A stretch of 64,000 nt of DNA, from contig NZ_CP024160.1 of assembly GCF_002736145.1 (NCBI RefSeq), positions 558,001 to 622,000 on the forward strand, given 5' to 3'. The notes under the pieces are model-generated. The model did no database searches. It saw nothing but the letters and a program-made list of their open reading frames with translations, and had not been told where the DNA came from. Below, piece by piece: positions 24,805 to 33,418 of this stretch. How positions within the stretch are numbered: position 1 is the stretch's first letter; each line of letters starts with the position of its first letter. The position numbers were made by a program, and so were the translations under genes. This stretch comes from Collinsella aerofaciens (GTDB lineage: Bacteria > Actinomycetota > Coriobacteriia > Coriobacteriales > Coriobacteriaceae).

Positions 24805-26422
24805 GCTGCAGGTTTCTAACATTGCACTCATTCGTGAGGCGACGCTGGTGCCGAGTGCCGGCCTGACTGTCCTGACCGGCGAGACCGGTGCCGGCAAGAC
24901 CGCGCTGCTCTCGGCGCTCAAGCTCATATTGGGCGAGCGCGCGGATTCGTCGACGGTGCGCGAGGGCGAGGCGCTGGCGAGCGTCGAGGCACGCCTGTTC
25001 GACGGTCCGCACGACACGGAGGGGTTCACCGTACAGCGTAGCCTTTCTGCCGAGGGCCGCAGCCGCGTAAAAATTGACGGCCGCATCGCCAGCGTGCGTG
25101 AGCTTTCGGAGCGCGTCGGCGTGATGATGGATCTTTGCGGTCAGCACGAGCACCAGCGCTTGCTCGATCCGGCGCATCATGTTGCCATGGTCGATGCCTG
25201 GGCTGGGCGCGCAGCGCTTGAGGCGCTCGAGAAGTATCGCGCCTGTTTTAAGGCTTCGCGTGTCGCCGCCAACGAGGTTCGACGTGTCGAAGAGGCCTCG
25301 CGTGCGCAGGGGAGTCGCGTCGAGGAGGCGCGCTTTGCCCTCGAGCGCATCGGCGAGGTCGACCCCAAGCCAGGCGAGTGCGAGGAGCTCGAGGAGCTGC
25401 TGCCGCGCTCCGAACATGCCGAGGTACTGGTTGCCACTGCTAACGATGCCCATGCATCGCTTGCCGCCGAAGGAGGAGCGCTCGATGCCGTGAACAGCGC
25501 CGTGGCAGAGCTTTCCCGTATGGCTAGCGTCGATCGCAAACTGGGTGACATTGCCGATGCGCTTTCGGATGCCTGTATATCCCTTGAGGATAGCGCGAAC
25601 GAGCTTCGTGCCTATCGCGATGGCGTCGCCTTCGACCCGCGCGAGCTCGCTCGCATGCGTGAGCGGTATTCCGACCTCAAGGGTCTGTTGCGTCAGTGGG
25701 GTCCCACCATGGACGATGTTTTTGCCATGCGCGAACGCTCACAAGAGTTGCTGTCTCTGGTCGATGATGGCGATGAACAGATCAAAAAGGCGCGTGAGGC
25801 ACTCGGGAGCGCCGAGCGCGAGTTGTTTGCCGCCGCCAAGGCACTTAAGCGCGCGCGGAATACCGCAGCCCCGCGCTTTTGCCACGAGGTCGGCCGTCAG
25901 ATGGCGCGCCTGGAGATGGGTGGCGCCGAGCTCGTCTGGGAGTCGCGCGATCTTCCGCGTGCTGAGTGGACGCCCGTTGGTCCTTCGAGCTACGAGCTGC
26001 TATACCGCAGCGGTGCCGGTTTGACGCCGCGCCCCCTGCGTCGAATTGCGTCGGGCGGCGAGCTCAGCCGCGTCATGCTGGCAAGCAAGGTTGTCCTCGG
26101 TAACGCGGATGGTGTCGATACGCTGGTGTTTGACGAGGTCGATGCTGGTGTCGGTGGCTCCACGGCGCGTGCGCTCGCGGGCGTGCTGGCAGATCTCGCC
26201 GCTACGCATCAGGTGATTGTCGTAACCCACTTGGCGCAGGTCGCCGTCATGGCCGACAAACATTATGTTGTCAGTAAGGAACCGGGCGATGTTCCCCAGA
26301 CGCATTTGGACGAGGTGACCGGCGAAGCGCGTACCGCCGAGATCGCCCGCATGTTGAGCGGCGATCAGTCCGAGGCGAGCTTGGCCCACGCCAAGCAGAT
26401 GCTTGAAGAAGCTCGAGGCTAG
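24794..26422 (+). CDS. recN: DNA repair protein RecN
   Basis: SMC-like ATPase for double-strand break repair, 542 aa. Walker A is GETGAGKTALLSALKLILG. A long coiled-coil middle (about residues 160-380) follows. The ABC signature lies in RIASGGELSRVMLA and Walker B in LVFDEVDAGVGGSTARA, with the H-loop VVTHLAQVA. It is the last gene of the efp-recN run and is followed by a bidirectional terminator. Confidence 0.96.
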   Translation: MIDELQVSNIALIREATLVPSAGLTVLTGETGAGKTALLSALKLILGERADSSTVREGEALASVEARLFDGPHDTEGFTVQRSLSAEGRSRVKIDGRIASVRELSERVGVMMDLCGQHEHQRLLDPAHHVAMVDAWAGRAALEALEKYRACFKASRVAANEVRRVEEASRAQGSRVEEARFALERIGEVDPKPGECEELEELLPRSEHAEVLVATANDAHASLAAEGGALDAVNSAVAELSRMASVDRKLGDIADALSDACISLEDSANELRAYRDGVAFDPRELARMRERYSDLKGLLRQWGPTMDDVFAMRERSQELLSLVDDGDEQIKKAREALGSAERELFAAAKALKRARNTAAPRFCHEVGRQMARLEMGGAELVWESRDLPRAEWTPVGPSSYELLYRSGAGLTPRPLRRIASGGELSRVMLASKVVLGNADGVDTLVFDEVDAGVGGSTARALAGVLADLAATHQVIVVTHLAQVAVMADKHYVVSKEPGDVPQTHLDEVTGEARTAEIARMLSGDQSEASLAHAKQMLEEARG

Positions 26423-26440
26423 GTTGTATCACCGGTGTTG

Positions 26441-26478
26441 GTGGGACAAAATAGACTGAATTTTTTGTCCCACTACGC
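26441..26478. terminator. bidirectional terminator between recN and the RpiR gene
   Basis: GTGGGACAAAA (26441-26451) pairs with TTTTGTCCCAC (26463-26473). T-rich sequence follows on the + strand, and A-rich sequence precedes the first arm, so it can serve both convergent genes. Confidence 0.85.
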
Positions 26479-26481
26479 TTT

Positions 26482-27339
26482 TTACTCCACAACCTTATCC
26501 GGCTGGATGAGCTCCTCGTAGTAGCTGATATGCTCGCGAGCGTCTTCAATCTCGGGCAGCAGGAAGTTGTAGATTACTTCGATGATCATCGTGGCGCTGA
26601 TCTTAGAGAACGCAAAGTCGCCTGTCGTCAGCAGCGCTTCGTGGTTGACGGTATTAAAAGTGTAGTCTGCCAGACGTGCGAGCGGGGATTTGCTGTCGCT
26701 GCTGATGACGACTACGGTTGCGCCGCAGTTGCGAGCCGCTTTTGCCATGCGATTCAGTCGGCGCGATTTGCCGGAGTTTGAGATTAGCACGATGACGTCA
26801 CCCGGGCGTAACGTGAGCGCAAAGCCGATTGATGTCTCGCTAATGGTGCTCGCCATGCAGCGCAGGCCCAGCTGCGAAAACTTAAACGTCGCATCGAGCG
26901 CGACCGCGTTCGTATTGCCCACAGCTGCAAACTCAATAACCCCTGCATGCTTAAGGGCATGCACAACAGCCGCCAGCGTATCGTGGTCGATTCCGTCGAT
27001 GGTCGCATTAAGCTCGCTCACCTTGGCAGCCAAGATGTTCTTGAGGCTCTGCTCCATATTGTAGAGCGAGACCTCGTCAGTCAGGCCCTCGTTGCGCTGG
27101 CTTTCCAAATCCCTCGCCAACGAAAACTGAAAGCTGCGGAAGCTGCCAAAGCCAAGCTTGCGGCAGAAGCGCGAAACGGTCGCCTCGGACGTGGCGGCGG
27201 CGCGTGAGAGCTGAGCGGCCGTGAGGCGCGGCGCCTCGGACTGGTGCTCCAATATATAGTCGACAATGCGCTGCTCGGACTCGCTGTATCCCTGATGGGT
27301 GCTTATGAGGGAAAGTGCGCTCTTGCTACTATCGGTCAT
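26482..27339 (-). CDS. MurR/RpiR-family transcriptional regulator
   Basis: 285 aa. The N-terminal helix-turn-helix includes LTAAQLSRAAATSEATVSRF. The C-terminal SIS sugar-phosphate-binding domain includes VIVLISNSGKSRRLNRMAKA. AGGAG lies 5 to 6 nt before ATG 27339. Divergent placement from the fructose-type PTS gene suggests it senses a sugar phosphate (possibly fructose-1-phosphate) and regulates that operon, instead of the DeoR-type FruR common in Firmicutes. Candidate operators lie in the intergenic region. The effector is inference. Confidence 0.88.
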   Translation of the reverse strand: MTDSSKSALSLISTHQGYSESEQRIVDYILEHQSEAPRLTAAQLSRAAATSEATVSRFCRKLGFGSFRSFQFSLARDLESQRNEGLTDEVSLYNMEQSLKNILAAKVSELNATIDGIDHDTLAAVVHALKHAGVIEFAAVGNTNAVALDATFKFSQLGLRCMASTISETSIGFALTLRPGDVIVLISNSGKSRRLNRMAKAARNCGATVVVISSDSKSPLARLADYTFNTVNHEALLTTGDFAFSKISATMIIEVIYNFLLPEIEDAREHISYYEELIQPDKVVE

Positions 27340-27441
27340 GGATGGCTCCTGGTTGGCATGAAAATCTAATTTGATTTGCAATGCCATAGTATACGGGCAT
27401 TTCCAATTACAAGATACACCTTGCCGTTTCAAGTGTTGATG

Positions 27442-27484
27442 GTAAACTTTCACCTACCGTTTACGGTTATGAAAGAACCTTTCA
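27442..27484. promoter_or_regulatory. candidate RpiR operator region, two inverted repeats
   Basis: GTAAAC (27442-27447) and GTTTAC (27459-27464) form a perfect inverted repeat with an 11-nt spacer. TGAAA (27470-27474) and TTTCA (27480-27484) form a second, with a 5-nt spacer. Both lie between the divergent regulator and PTS genes, about 130-170 nt before the PTS start. Confidence 0.45.
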
Positions 27485-27611
27485 CCGGAGAATTGCATCT
27501 TGTCTCTTCTCACGCGGACGGTAGGTTGGTATCTTTCAGTTGTGGAAAAACGCGCATCGAAGCGCGTGTAGGGGAGCGCCCGCGGGCGCTGTACTCAAGA
27601 AGGAGGGACAC

Positions 27612-29615
27612 ATGGCTAAGTTTGACATCATCGCCGCCACCGGTTGCCCGACCGGCATTGCGCACACCTTCATGGCGAAGGAAGCGCTGGAGAAGGCAGC
27701 TGCCGAGCGCGGTCTGACCATTAAGGTCGAGACTCATGGCCAGGTCGGTGTCGAGAACGAGCTCACCAAGAGCGAGATCACTGGCGCCAAGGCCGTTGTC
27801 GTCGCAGCCGATAAGGATGTCCAGGCTGAGCGTTTCGCCGGCAAGCCCATGGTTTCCGTTGGTGTTTCCAAGGCCCTGTCCGTTGAGGCCGCCGGTAAGC
27901 TGATTGACCGCGCGCTCGCCGCTAAGGGCGACAGCACGGTTGCAGCCGCTGCCGATGTCGAGGACGAAGTCGAGGAGAAGGAGTCCATCGGCCACGTCAT
28001 CTATAAGCACCTCATGAACGGCGTTAGCCATATGCTGGTCTTCGTCGTTGCCGGTGGTGTCCTGACCGCCGTTTCGTTCCTGTGGGGCATTACGTCCTTC
28101 GATTCGACGGCGTCTGACTACAACAGCTTTGCTGCGATGCTCAAGATCATCGGCGGCATCGCCATGAACCTTATGGTTCCGGTGCTTTCCGCCTACATTG
28201 CCGAATCCATCGGCAAGCGCCCGGCGCTCGTCCCCGGCTTTGTTGCCGGTATGATCGCCATCCAGGGCCTGCCCGTTAACGCCGAGACCGGCATGATCGA
28301 CGCCGGTGGCGCCGGCGTGGGCTTCGGCTTCCTGGGCGGCATCGTTGGCGGCTTCCTCGCCGGTTATGTCATCCTGCTGCTCGAGAAGGTCTTTGCCGGT
28401 CTGCCCAAGAACTTGGACGGCCTCAAGGCTATCTTCCTGTATCCGCTGTTCTCGACGGCTATCGTCGGCCTGGTCATGCTCGGCATTTCCGGCCCCATGG
28501 CTGCCATTAACACCGCCATGATGGACTTCCTCAAGGGCCTGTCCGCCTCTGGCGCCGTTGTACTGGGTCTTGCCATCGGCTGCATGTGCGCCTTTGACAT
28601 GGGCGGCCCGGTCAACAAGGCTGCTTACGTCACCGGTACTGCTATGCTCACCGAGGCACTGGCTGCTGGCGTTGGCACCGATACCTACAACTTCGGCACC
28701 AACTTCATGGCTGCCGTCTCCGCTGCTTGCATCGTTCCGCCGCTGATCACCACCTTCGCCGTCGTCGTCGGCAAGAAGTACTTCAGCCAGGAGGATCATG
28801 ACGCCGGTATCGTCAACCTCATTCTTGGTTGCACCCACATTACCGAGGGCGCCATTCCATTCATGACCAAGAACATCTGGCCGGTCATGCCCATCATGAT
28901 GCTCGGTTCCTCTATCGCTTCGATCCTGACCATTATGTTCAACGTTCACGATCCGGCGCCTCACGGTGGCTTCCTGGTCCTGCCCGTTGTCGAGAACGGT
29001 CCGCTGTGGGTCCTCGCGATCCTCATCGGCGCTGTGGTCGGTGGCATCCTGTTCGTGGCCTTCAAGAAGTACGACTTCGAGAAGAATCAGAAGGCCGCTC
29101 CTGTAGCCAAACCGGTTGAGGCTTCCAAGGCTGCTGCCGTCGAGGCCCCTAAGGCCGAGGCTGCCGACTTCGTGAAGGTCGAGAATGTCTTTGTCGCCGA
29201 GGACTTCGCTTCTCGTGACGAGGCTCTGAGCTTCGTTTCCAACCAGGCTGTCAAGGCCGGTATCGCCAGCGACGCCGACGCCGTGATGAACGCCTTCCTG
29301 GCCCGCGAGGCCGAGGGCACCACGGGCATGATGGAGGGCTTCGCCATCCCGCATGCCAAGTCCGACGCCATTACCGAGGCTGCCGTCATCGTCGTTAAGG
29401 ACGAGTCCGGCGTGACCGGTTGGGATACCATGGACGGCGCTCCCGTCAACGTGGCCATCGCTCTGCTCATCCCTGGTGCACAGGCTGGCACCACGCACCT
29501 CAAGATCCTGTCCAAGGTCGCCGAGGCGCTCATGGACGAGGACTTCCGTGCCACCGTCAAGGGTTCCACCGACGCCGCCAAGATCGCCAAGACGATCAAC
29601 GCCCGCCTGGTCTAA
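27612..29615 (+). CDS. fruA: PTS fructose-type transporter, IIBCA fusion
   Basis: Imports and phosphorylates a hexose, most likely fructose to fructose-1-phosphate. 667 aa in the order IIB-IIC-IIA. IIB (about 1-105) has the phosphorylated cysteine in ATGCPTGIAHTFMA. IIC (about 125-480) has many membrane helices, including GLPVNAETG and CMCAFDMGGPVNKAAY. IIA (about 520-665) has the active histidine in FAIPHAKSDAI. AGGAGG is 7 nt before ATG 27612. The downstream 1-phosphofructokinases support the substrate call; a mannitol or 2-O-mannosylglycerate type is less likely. Confidence 0.9.
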   Translation: MAKFDIIAATGCPTGIAHTFMAKEALEKAAAERGLTIKVETHGQVGVENELTKSEITGAKAVVVAADKDVQAERFAGKPMVSVGVSKALSVEAAGKLIDRALAAKGDSTVAAAADVEDEVEEKESIGHVIYKHLMNGVSHMLVFVVAGGVLTAVSFLWGITSFDSTASDYNSFAAMLKIIGGIAMNLMVPVLSAYIAESIGKRPALVPGFVAGMIAIQGLPVNAETGMIDAGGAGVGFGFLGGIVGGFLAGYVILLLEKVFAGLPKNLDGLKAIFLYPLFSTAIVGLVMLGISGPMAAINTAMMDFLKGLSASGAVVLGLAIGCMCAFDMGGPVNKAAYVTGTAMLTEALAAGVGTDTYNFGTNFMAAVSAACIVPPLITTFAVVVGKKYFSQEDHDAGIVNLILGCTHITEGAIPFMTKNIWPVMPIMMLGSSIASILTIMFNVHDPAPHGGFLVLPVVENGPLWVLAILIGAVVGGILFVAFKKYDFEKNQKAAPVAKPVEASKAAAVEAPKAEAADFVKVENVFVAEDFASRDEALSFVSNQAVKAGIASDADAVMNAFLAREAEGTTGMMEGFAIPHAKSDAITEAAVIVVKDESGVTGWDTMDGAPVNVAIALLIPGAQAGTTHLKILSKVAEALMDEDFRATVKGSTDAAKIAKTINARLV

Positions 29616-29652
29616 TTCCACGGTACGTGAAAAACTTCGCCCCCTGTAACAA

Positions 29653-29687
29653 AGGCGGAGACCCTCTCCAGGGCCTCCGCCTTTTTC
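29653..29687 (+). terminator. terminator after the PTS gene
   Basis: AGGCGGAGACCCT (29653-29665) pairs with AGGGCCTCCGCCT (29670-29682) with one mismatch around a 4-nt loop, then a T run. Confidence 0.88.
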
Positions 29688-29854
29688 ATCCCAACTCGGC
29701 ACTTAGGGACTTTCCTTTTCTGCCGGCAGTTTGGGACACTCCTCAGTCCACAAGAGGGCAGAGATGACCGCATCAACCAGATCTCCCATGCAAACAGTTA
29801 TTCAGCCAGAATTCCGTTTGCGGGATATTGCTCTGGACCGACCGAGTTTCCGCA

Positions 29855-29983
29855 GCTCGCCTGCCGGGCGGGGCGGTTAAGTTTGCTGCTCTACAGTCCT
29901 GCGCAAGACGGAAAGCACATTAAGTGCTTTCCTTTGCGTGCGGAACTCGCGACAAACTTAACCGCCCCGCCCGGCAGGCGAGC
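29855..29983. repeat. 129-bp palindromic element, 31-bp perfect terminal inverted repeats
   Basis: The left arm 29855-29885 is the exact reverse complement of 29953-29983. Inside, GGAAAGCAC (29910-29918) and GTGCTTTCC (29924-29932) form a second perfect stem, and GCGCAA/TTGCG flank it. As single-stranded DNA or RNA the whole unit would fold into one long branched hairpin. It contains no credible gene and no clear target-site duplication. It could be a MITE, a palindromic regulatory unit or a processing element. The rest of 29688-30122 holds no gene that I can see. Confidence 0.85.
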
Positions 29984-30122
29984 GGACAGCGAACGACATC
30001 TGTCCAACAATTCGCGCGAAACACAATGAAAAACCGTTTGATGTGAGTTAATATAAACAACGTCGTGAATCTGACTCCTGCCACATGCATGACAGGGGTT
30101 AAACACAAAAAAGGAGTCAATT

Positions 30123-30386
30123 ATGGTTTCTGAGAAGGCTACCCTCGTTAATCCTCAGGGTCTGCACATGCGTCCGGCTGGTCTGTTCGCCTCCACCATG
30201 GGCAAGTATGCCTGTGACGTGACGGTCGTCACCCCCGAGAAGGAGGTCAACGGCAAGTCCCCGATGGCTCTCATGGCTGCTGGTATCCCCTGCGGTACTG
30301 AGGTCGAGGTCAAGTGCGACGGCGCTGACGAGGCCGAGGCTCTGGCTGCTGCCATCGAGCTCATCAAGAGCGGTCTTGGCGAGTAG
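30123..30386 (+). CDS. ptsH: phosphocarrier protein HPr
   Basis: Carries phosphate from enzyme I to PTS IIA domains. 87 aa. The phosphorylated His is in QGLHMRPAGLFA, and the regulatory serine in NGKSPMALMAAG matches Gram-positive HPr, so an HPr kinase elsewhere may act on it. AAAGGAG precedes ATG 30123. A TAATAT box at 30049-30054 may be its -10, though the -35 is poor. A terminator-like hairpin separates it from ptsI. Confidence 0.97.
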   Translation: MVSEKATLVNPQGLHMRPAGLFASTMGKYACDVTVVTPEKEVNGKSPMALMAAGIPCGTEVEVKCDGADEAEALAAAIELIKSGLGE

Positions 30387-30431
30387 AACTCAAACGGGTC
30401 GCATGTTGAACAACTAAGTTCATATTTGGGG

Positions 30432-30467
30432 GCGCAGTGACCTGTTTAAAGGTAGCTGCGCTCTTTT
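30432..30467 (+). terminator. intercistronic terminator-like hairpin, ptsH/ptsI
   Basis: GCGCAGTGACCT (30432-30443) pairs with AGGTAGCTGCGC (30450-30461) with a small internal loop, followed by TCTTTT. Partial read-through would give more HPr than enzyme I. Confidence 0.75.
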
Positions 30468-30513
30468 GTCATGGATATGGCAAAACGCTTTATCACATGA
30501 CACGGAGAGAGGA

Positions 30514-32223
30514 ATGGGAATGTATCAGGGAGTCAACGCTTCCGAGGGCATCGGTATCGGCACCGTCATGGTCGCCGTCGATCCCGACTTGACGTTTGAG
30601 CCGCACGAGGTTGCTGATTCGGCAGCAGAGAAGGAGCGCTATCAGACCGCTCTTTCGGTCTTCTGCGAGAAGACCCAGGCTCAGGCCGACCACATGAAGG
30701 AGACGGTGGGCGAGGCCGAGGCCGAGATCATGAGCGGACACATTGTCCTGGCTCAGGATCCGGGCATGACCGACGCCATCAACGCCGCTATTGACGGCGG
30801 CACCTGCGCCGAGCAGGCGCTCATGGACACCTCGACCATGTTCGAGAACATGTTCCTGTCCATGGACGACGAGATGTTCCGTCTGCGCGCGGCCGACATC
30901 GCCGACATCCGCACCGGTATTCTGGCCGAGCTGCTGGGCAAGGAGGTCGTCGACCTCTCCGTCCTGCCCGAGAATACCGTCGTTGTCGTGCACGACCTCA
31001 CGCCGTCCATGACCGCCACGATCGATAAGGCCCATGTTGCCGGCATCGTCACCGAGACCGGTGGCCGCACGTCACACTCCGCGATCATCGCGCGCGCCCT
31101 CGAGATCCCGGCCGTCCTTTCGGTTTCCAACAGCTGCACCGCACTGCGCAACGGCATGACCGTTGTCGTTGACGGTGGCAAGGGTATCGTTGAGGCCGAT
31201 CCCGATGAGGAGACGCTCGCCGCCTACACTGCCAAGGCCGAGGCTTTCGCTGCCGAGAAGGCGGCTCTCGAGGCCTTCCGCGGCAAGCCGTCCGTGACTG
31301 CCGACGGCATCAAGAAGATCATTGCCTGCAACATCGGCAACCCCGATGACGTGCCCAACGCGCTCGATCACGACGCCGAGGCTATTGGCCTGTTCCGTTC
31401 CGAGTTCCTGTTCATGGACTCTGCTGAGCTTCCTTCCGAGGAGGAGCAGTTCAACGCCTACCGTAAGGTCGCCAGCGCGCTCAAGGGCGCTCCGGTCATC
31501 ATCCGCACGCTCGATGTGGGTGGCGACAAGGAGATTCCGTACCTGCACATGGTCAAGGAAGAGAACCCCTTCATGGGCTTCCGCGCCGTGCGTTACTGCC
31601 TGGCCAACCCCGACCAGTACAAGGTCCAGCTCCGCGCCCTGCTGCGCGCTAGCGCCTTCGGTGACGTCAAGATCATGATCCCGCTCGTCACCTGTGTCGA
31701 GGAGGTCTTGGCTGTCAAGGAGCTTGTCGAGCAGTGCAAGGCCGAGCTGACCGAAGAGGGTCGCAAGTTCAACGAGAACATCGAGGTCGGCATCATGGTC
31801 GAGACGCCTGCCGCCTCGCTGCTCGCCGACCGCCTGGCCGAGGTCGCCGACTTCTTCTCCATCGGCACCAACGACCTGATCGGCTACACCATGTGCGCCG
31901 ACCGTGGTAACGACACCATCTCCAACCTGTACCAGGTTTACTATCCCGCCGTGCTCCGCTCGCTCAAGAACATCATCGAGAGCGGCGTGAAGGCCGGCAT
32001 CATGGTCGGTATGTGCGGCGAGGCTGCTGCCGATCCGCTGCTCGAGCCGCTGCTGATCAGCTGGGGCCTGGAGGAGTTCTCGATGAGCGCTCCGTCCATC
32101 CTGCGCGCCCGCAAGACCATCAGCCAGTGGACCAAGGCCGAGTGCGACGAGCTCGCCGAGAAGGCGCTCGCCTGCAACACCGCTGCCGAGGTCAAGGCAC
32201 TGCTCGAGTCCGCAGCTCGCTAA
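30514..32223 (+). CDS. ptsI: PTS enzyme I (PEP-protein phosphotransferase)
   Basis: Transfers phosphate from PEP to HPr. 569 aa. The swivel domain has the phosphorylated His in GGRTSHSAIIAR. The PEP-binding barrel has FRSEFLFMD, MIPLVTCVEEV, GTNDLIGYTMCADRGND and the catalytic Cys in MVGMCGEAAAD. ATG 30514 follows GGAGAGAGG; ATG 30520 is an alternative start. It is followed by two 1-phosphofructokinase-like genes. Confidence 0.96.
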   Translation: MGMYQGVNASEGIGIGTVMVAVDPDLTFEPHEVADSAAEKERYQTALSVFCEKTQAQADHMKETVGEAEAEIMSGHIVLAQDPGMTDAINAAIDGGTCAEQALMDTSTMFENMFLSMDDEMFRLRAADIADIRTGILAELLGKEVVDLSVLPENTVVVVHDLTPSMTATIDKAHVAGIVTETGGRTSHSAIIARALEIPAVLSVSNSCTALRNGMTVVVDGGKGIVEADPDEETLAAYTAKAEAFAAEKAALEAFRGKPSVTADGIKKIIACNIGNPDDVPNALDHDAEAIGLFRSEFLFMDSAELPSEEEQFNAYRKVASALKGAPVIIRTLDVGGDKEIPYLHMVKEENPFMGFRAVRYCLANPDQYKVQLRALLRASAFGDVKIMIPLVTCVEEVLAVKELVEQCKAELTEEGRKFNENIEVGIMVETPAASLLADRLAEVADFFSIGTNDLIGYTMCADRGNDTISNLYQVYYPAVLRSLKNIIESGVKAGIMVGMCGEAAADPLLEPLLISWGLEEFSMSAPSILRARKTISQWTKAECDELAEKALACNTAAEVKALLESAAR

Positions 32224-32240
32224 TTTGGTATCAGAGGTAA

Positions 32241-32270
32241 CCGCGTGGTTGGAATGGGCCGACCACGCGG
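32241..32270 (+). other. intercistronic hairpin between ptsI and the first PfkB gene
   Basis: CCGCGTGGT (32241-32249) is perfectly complementary to ACCACGCGG (32262-32270), with a 12-nt loop and no T run. It could be an mRNA-stabilising or processing element instead of a terminator. Confidence 0.6.
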
Positions 32271-32297
32271 CCCTCACATATACAGGGGGTACTGTAA

Positions 32298-33230
32298 ATG
32301 TTCTACACGCTAACCGCTAACCCGGCTGTCGACATGACGGTTTCGAGCTCTCCGCTCGAGCCCGACGAGAACGTCCGCACCGGCTCGGCCAGCTACACGG
32401 CTAACGGCAAGGGCCTCGACGTGTCCTTCGCCTTTAAGAAGATGGGCGTCGACACCGTCGCGCTCGGCTTCTTCGCCGGCTTCACGGGCAAGTTTATCGT
32501 CGAGGAGGTCATGAACCTGGGTTGCCTCTGCCGCCCGGTCTGGACCGACGGTATCACGCGCATCAACACCTACGTCAACGATGGCCAGCACGAGTACGGC
32601 ATCTTGAACCCTGGTGCTCCGATCACGCCGCAGCACCAGGAGGAGCTCTACAACATCCTGGACACCGCGGGCGACCTTGAGTGCCTGATCGTCTCCGGCT
32701 CCGTGCCTCCCAAAGCTACGCCCGACTTCCTGGCTCAGGTCATGGAGCACGCTCAGGCCCGTGGCGCCGACGTCGTCCTGGACCTGTCCTCCGACAAGCT
32801 CAAGGAGCTCGCTCACAAGAAGCCGCTGCTCATCAAGCCGAACCATCACGAGATGAAGGCCATCTTCGGCGTGCCGGTCGACACCGACGACGAGGTCCGC
32901 GTTGCCATGAAGCTGGCTCACGAGGCTGGCGTCCAGAACGTGCTGCTCACCCGTGGTAGCCGCGGTGACGCCTACTTCTCCAACGGCGAGGACATCTGGT
33001 ATGCCAAGCGTGAGTTCAACATCAAGCTGGTCTCTTCCGTCTGCGCCGGCGACTGCACCCTCGCTGCGTTCCTGCACAAGTGGTACAGGGATCGCGACAA
33101 CGTCGAGGAGGCCATGAAGCTCGCTATGGCCACCGGCGCCAACGTTGCCGAGTCCGTCGGCATCGGCGACTTCGGCCACGTCGATGAGTACAGCAAGCGC
33201 GTTGCTGTCCGCAAGCTCGATCGTCAGTAA
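32298..33230 (+). CDS. PfkB-family 1-phosphofructokinase-like kinase, copy 1
   Basis: 310 aa, expected to convert fructose-1-phosphate (or tagatose-6-phosphate) to the bisphosphate in the cytosol. Family elements: LTANPAVDMT start, YTANGKGLDVSFAFKKMG, LLIKPNHHEM and the C-terminal anion-hole/catalytic motif CAGDCTLAAF. The family usually has GAGD or SAGD there; the Asp base is kept. GGGGG precedes ATG 32298. About half of its residues match the next copy. Confidence 0.85.
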   Translation: MFYTLTANPAVDMTVSSSPLEPDENVRTGSASYTANGKGLDVSFAFKKMGVDTVALGFFAGFTGKFIVEEVMNLGCLCRPVWTDGITRINTYVNDGQHEYGILNPGAPITPQHQEELYNILDTAGDLECLIVSGSVPPKATPDFLAQVMEHAQARGADVVLDLSSDKLKELAHKKPLLIKPNHHEMKAIFGVPVDTDDEVRVAMKLAHEAGVQNVLLTRGSRGDAYFSNGEDIWYAKREFNIKLVSSVCAGDCTLAAFLHKWYRDRDNVEEAMKLAMATGANVAESVGIGDFGHVDEYSKRVAVRKLDRQ

Positions 33231-33258
33231 TCGAAACGCGACATATTCGTGCGCATGC

Positions 33259-33289
33259 GGCGCCCCGGTTTCGGCTGGGGCGCCTTTTT
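33259..33289 (+). terminator. terminator between the two PfkB-family genes
   Basis: GGCGCCCC (33259-33266) pairs with GGGGCGCC (33277-33284), followed by five Ts. Confidence 0.88.
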
Positions 33290-33418
33290 GTTCCGCCATG
33301 GGGGAGAGGTGTCCTGCCGTACTTCATCGCTTCCACACCGTTCGCCGAGTTGTCCTAGCCTTTTACCGATACGTGGAATATACTTTCATTAACACGTTGC
33401 TTCGTGAAAGGAACATTC

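Noticed and set aside
27510-29702. 730-codon open frame opposite the PTS gene
   Set aside because: Antisense shadow; the + strand protein has all PTS catalytic motifs.
29855-29983. Complete insertion sequence
   Set aside because: The interior between the inverted repeats is 67 bp and encodes no transposase.
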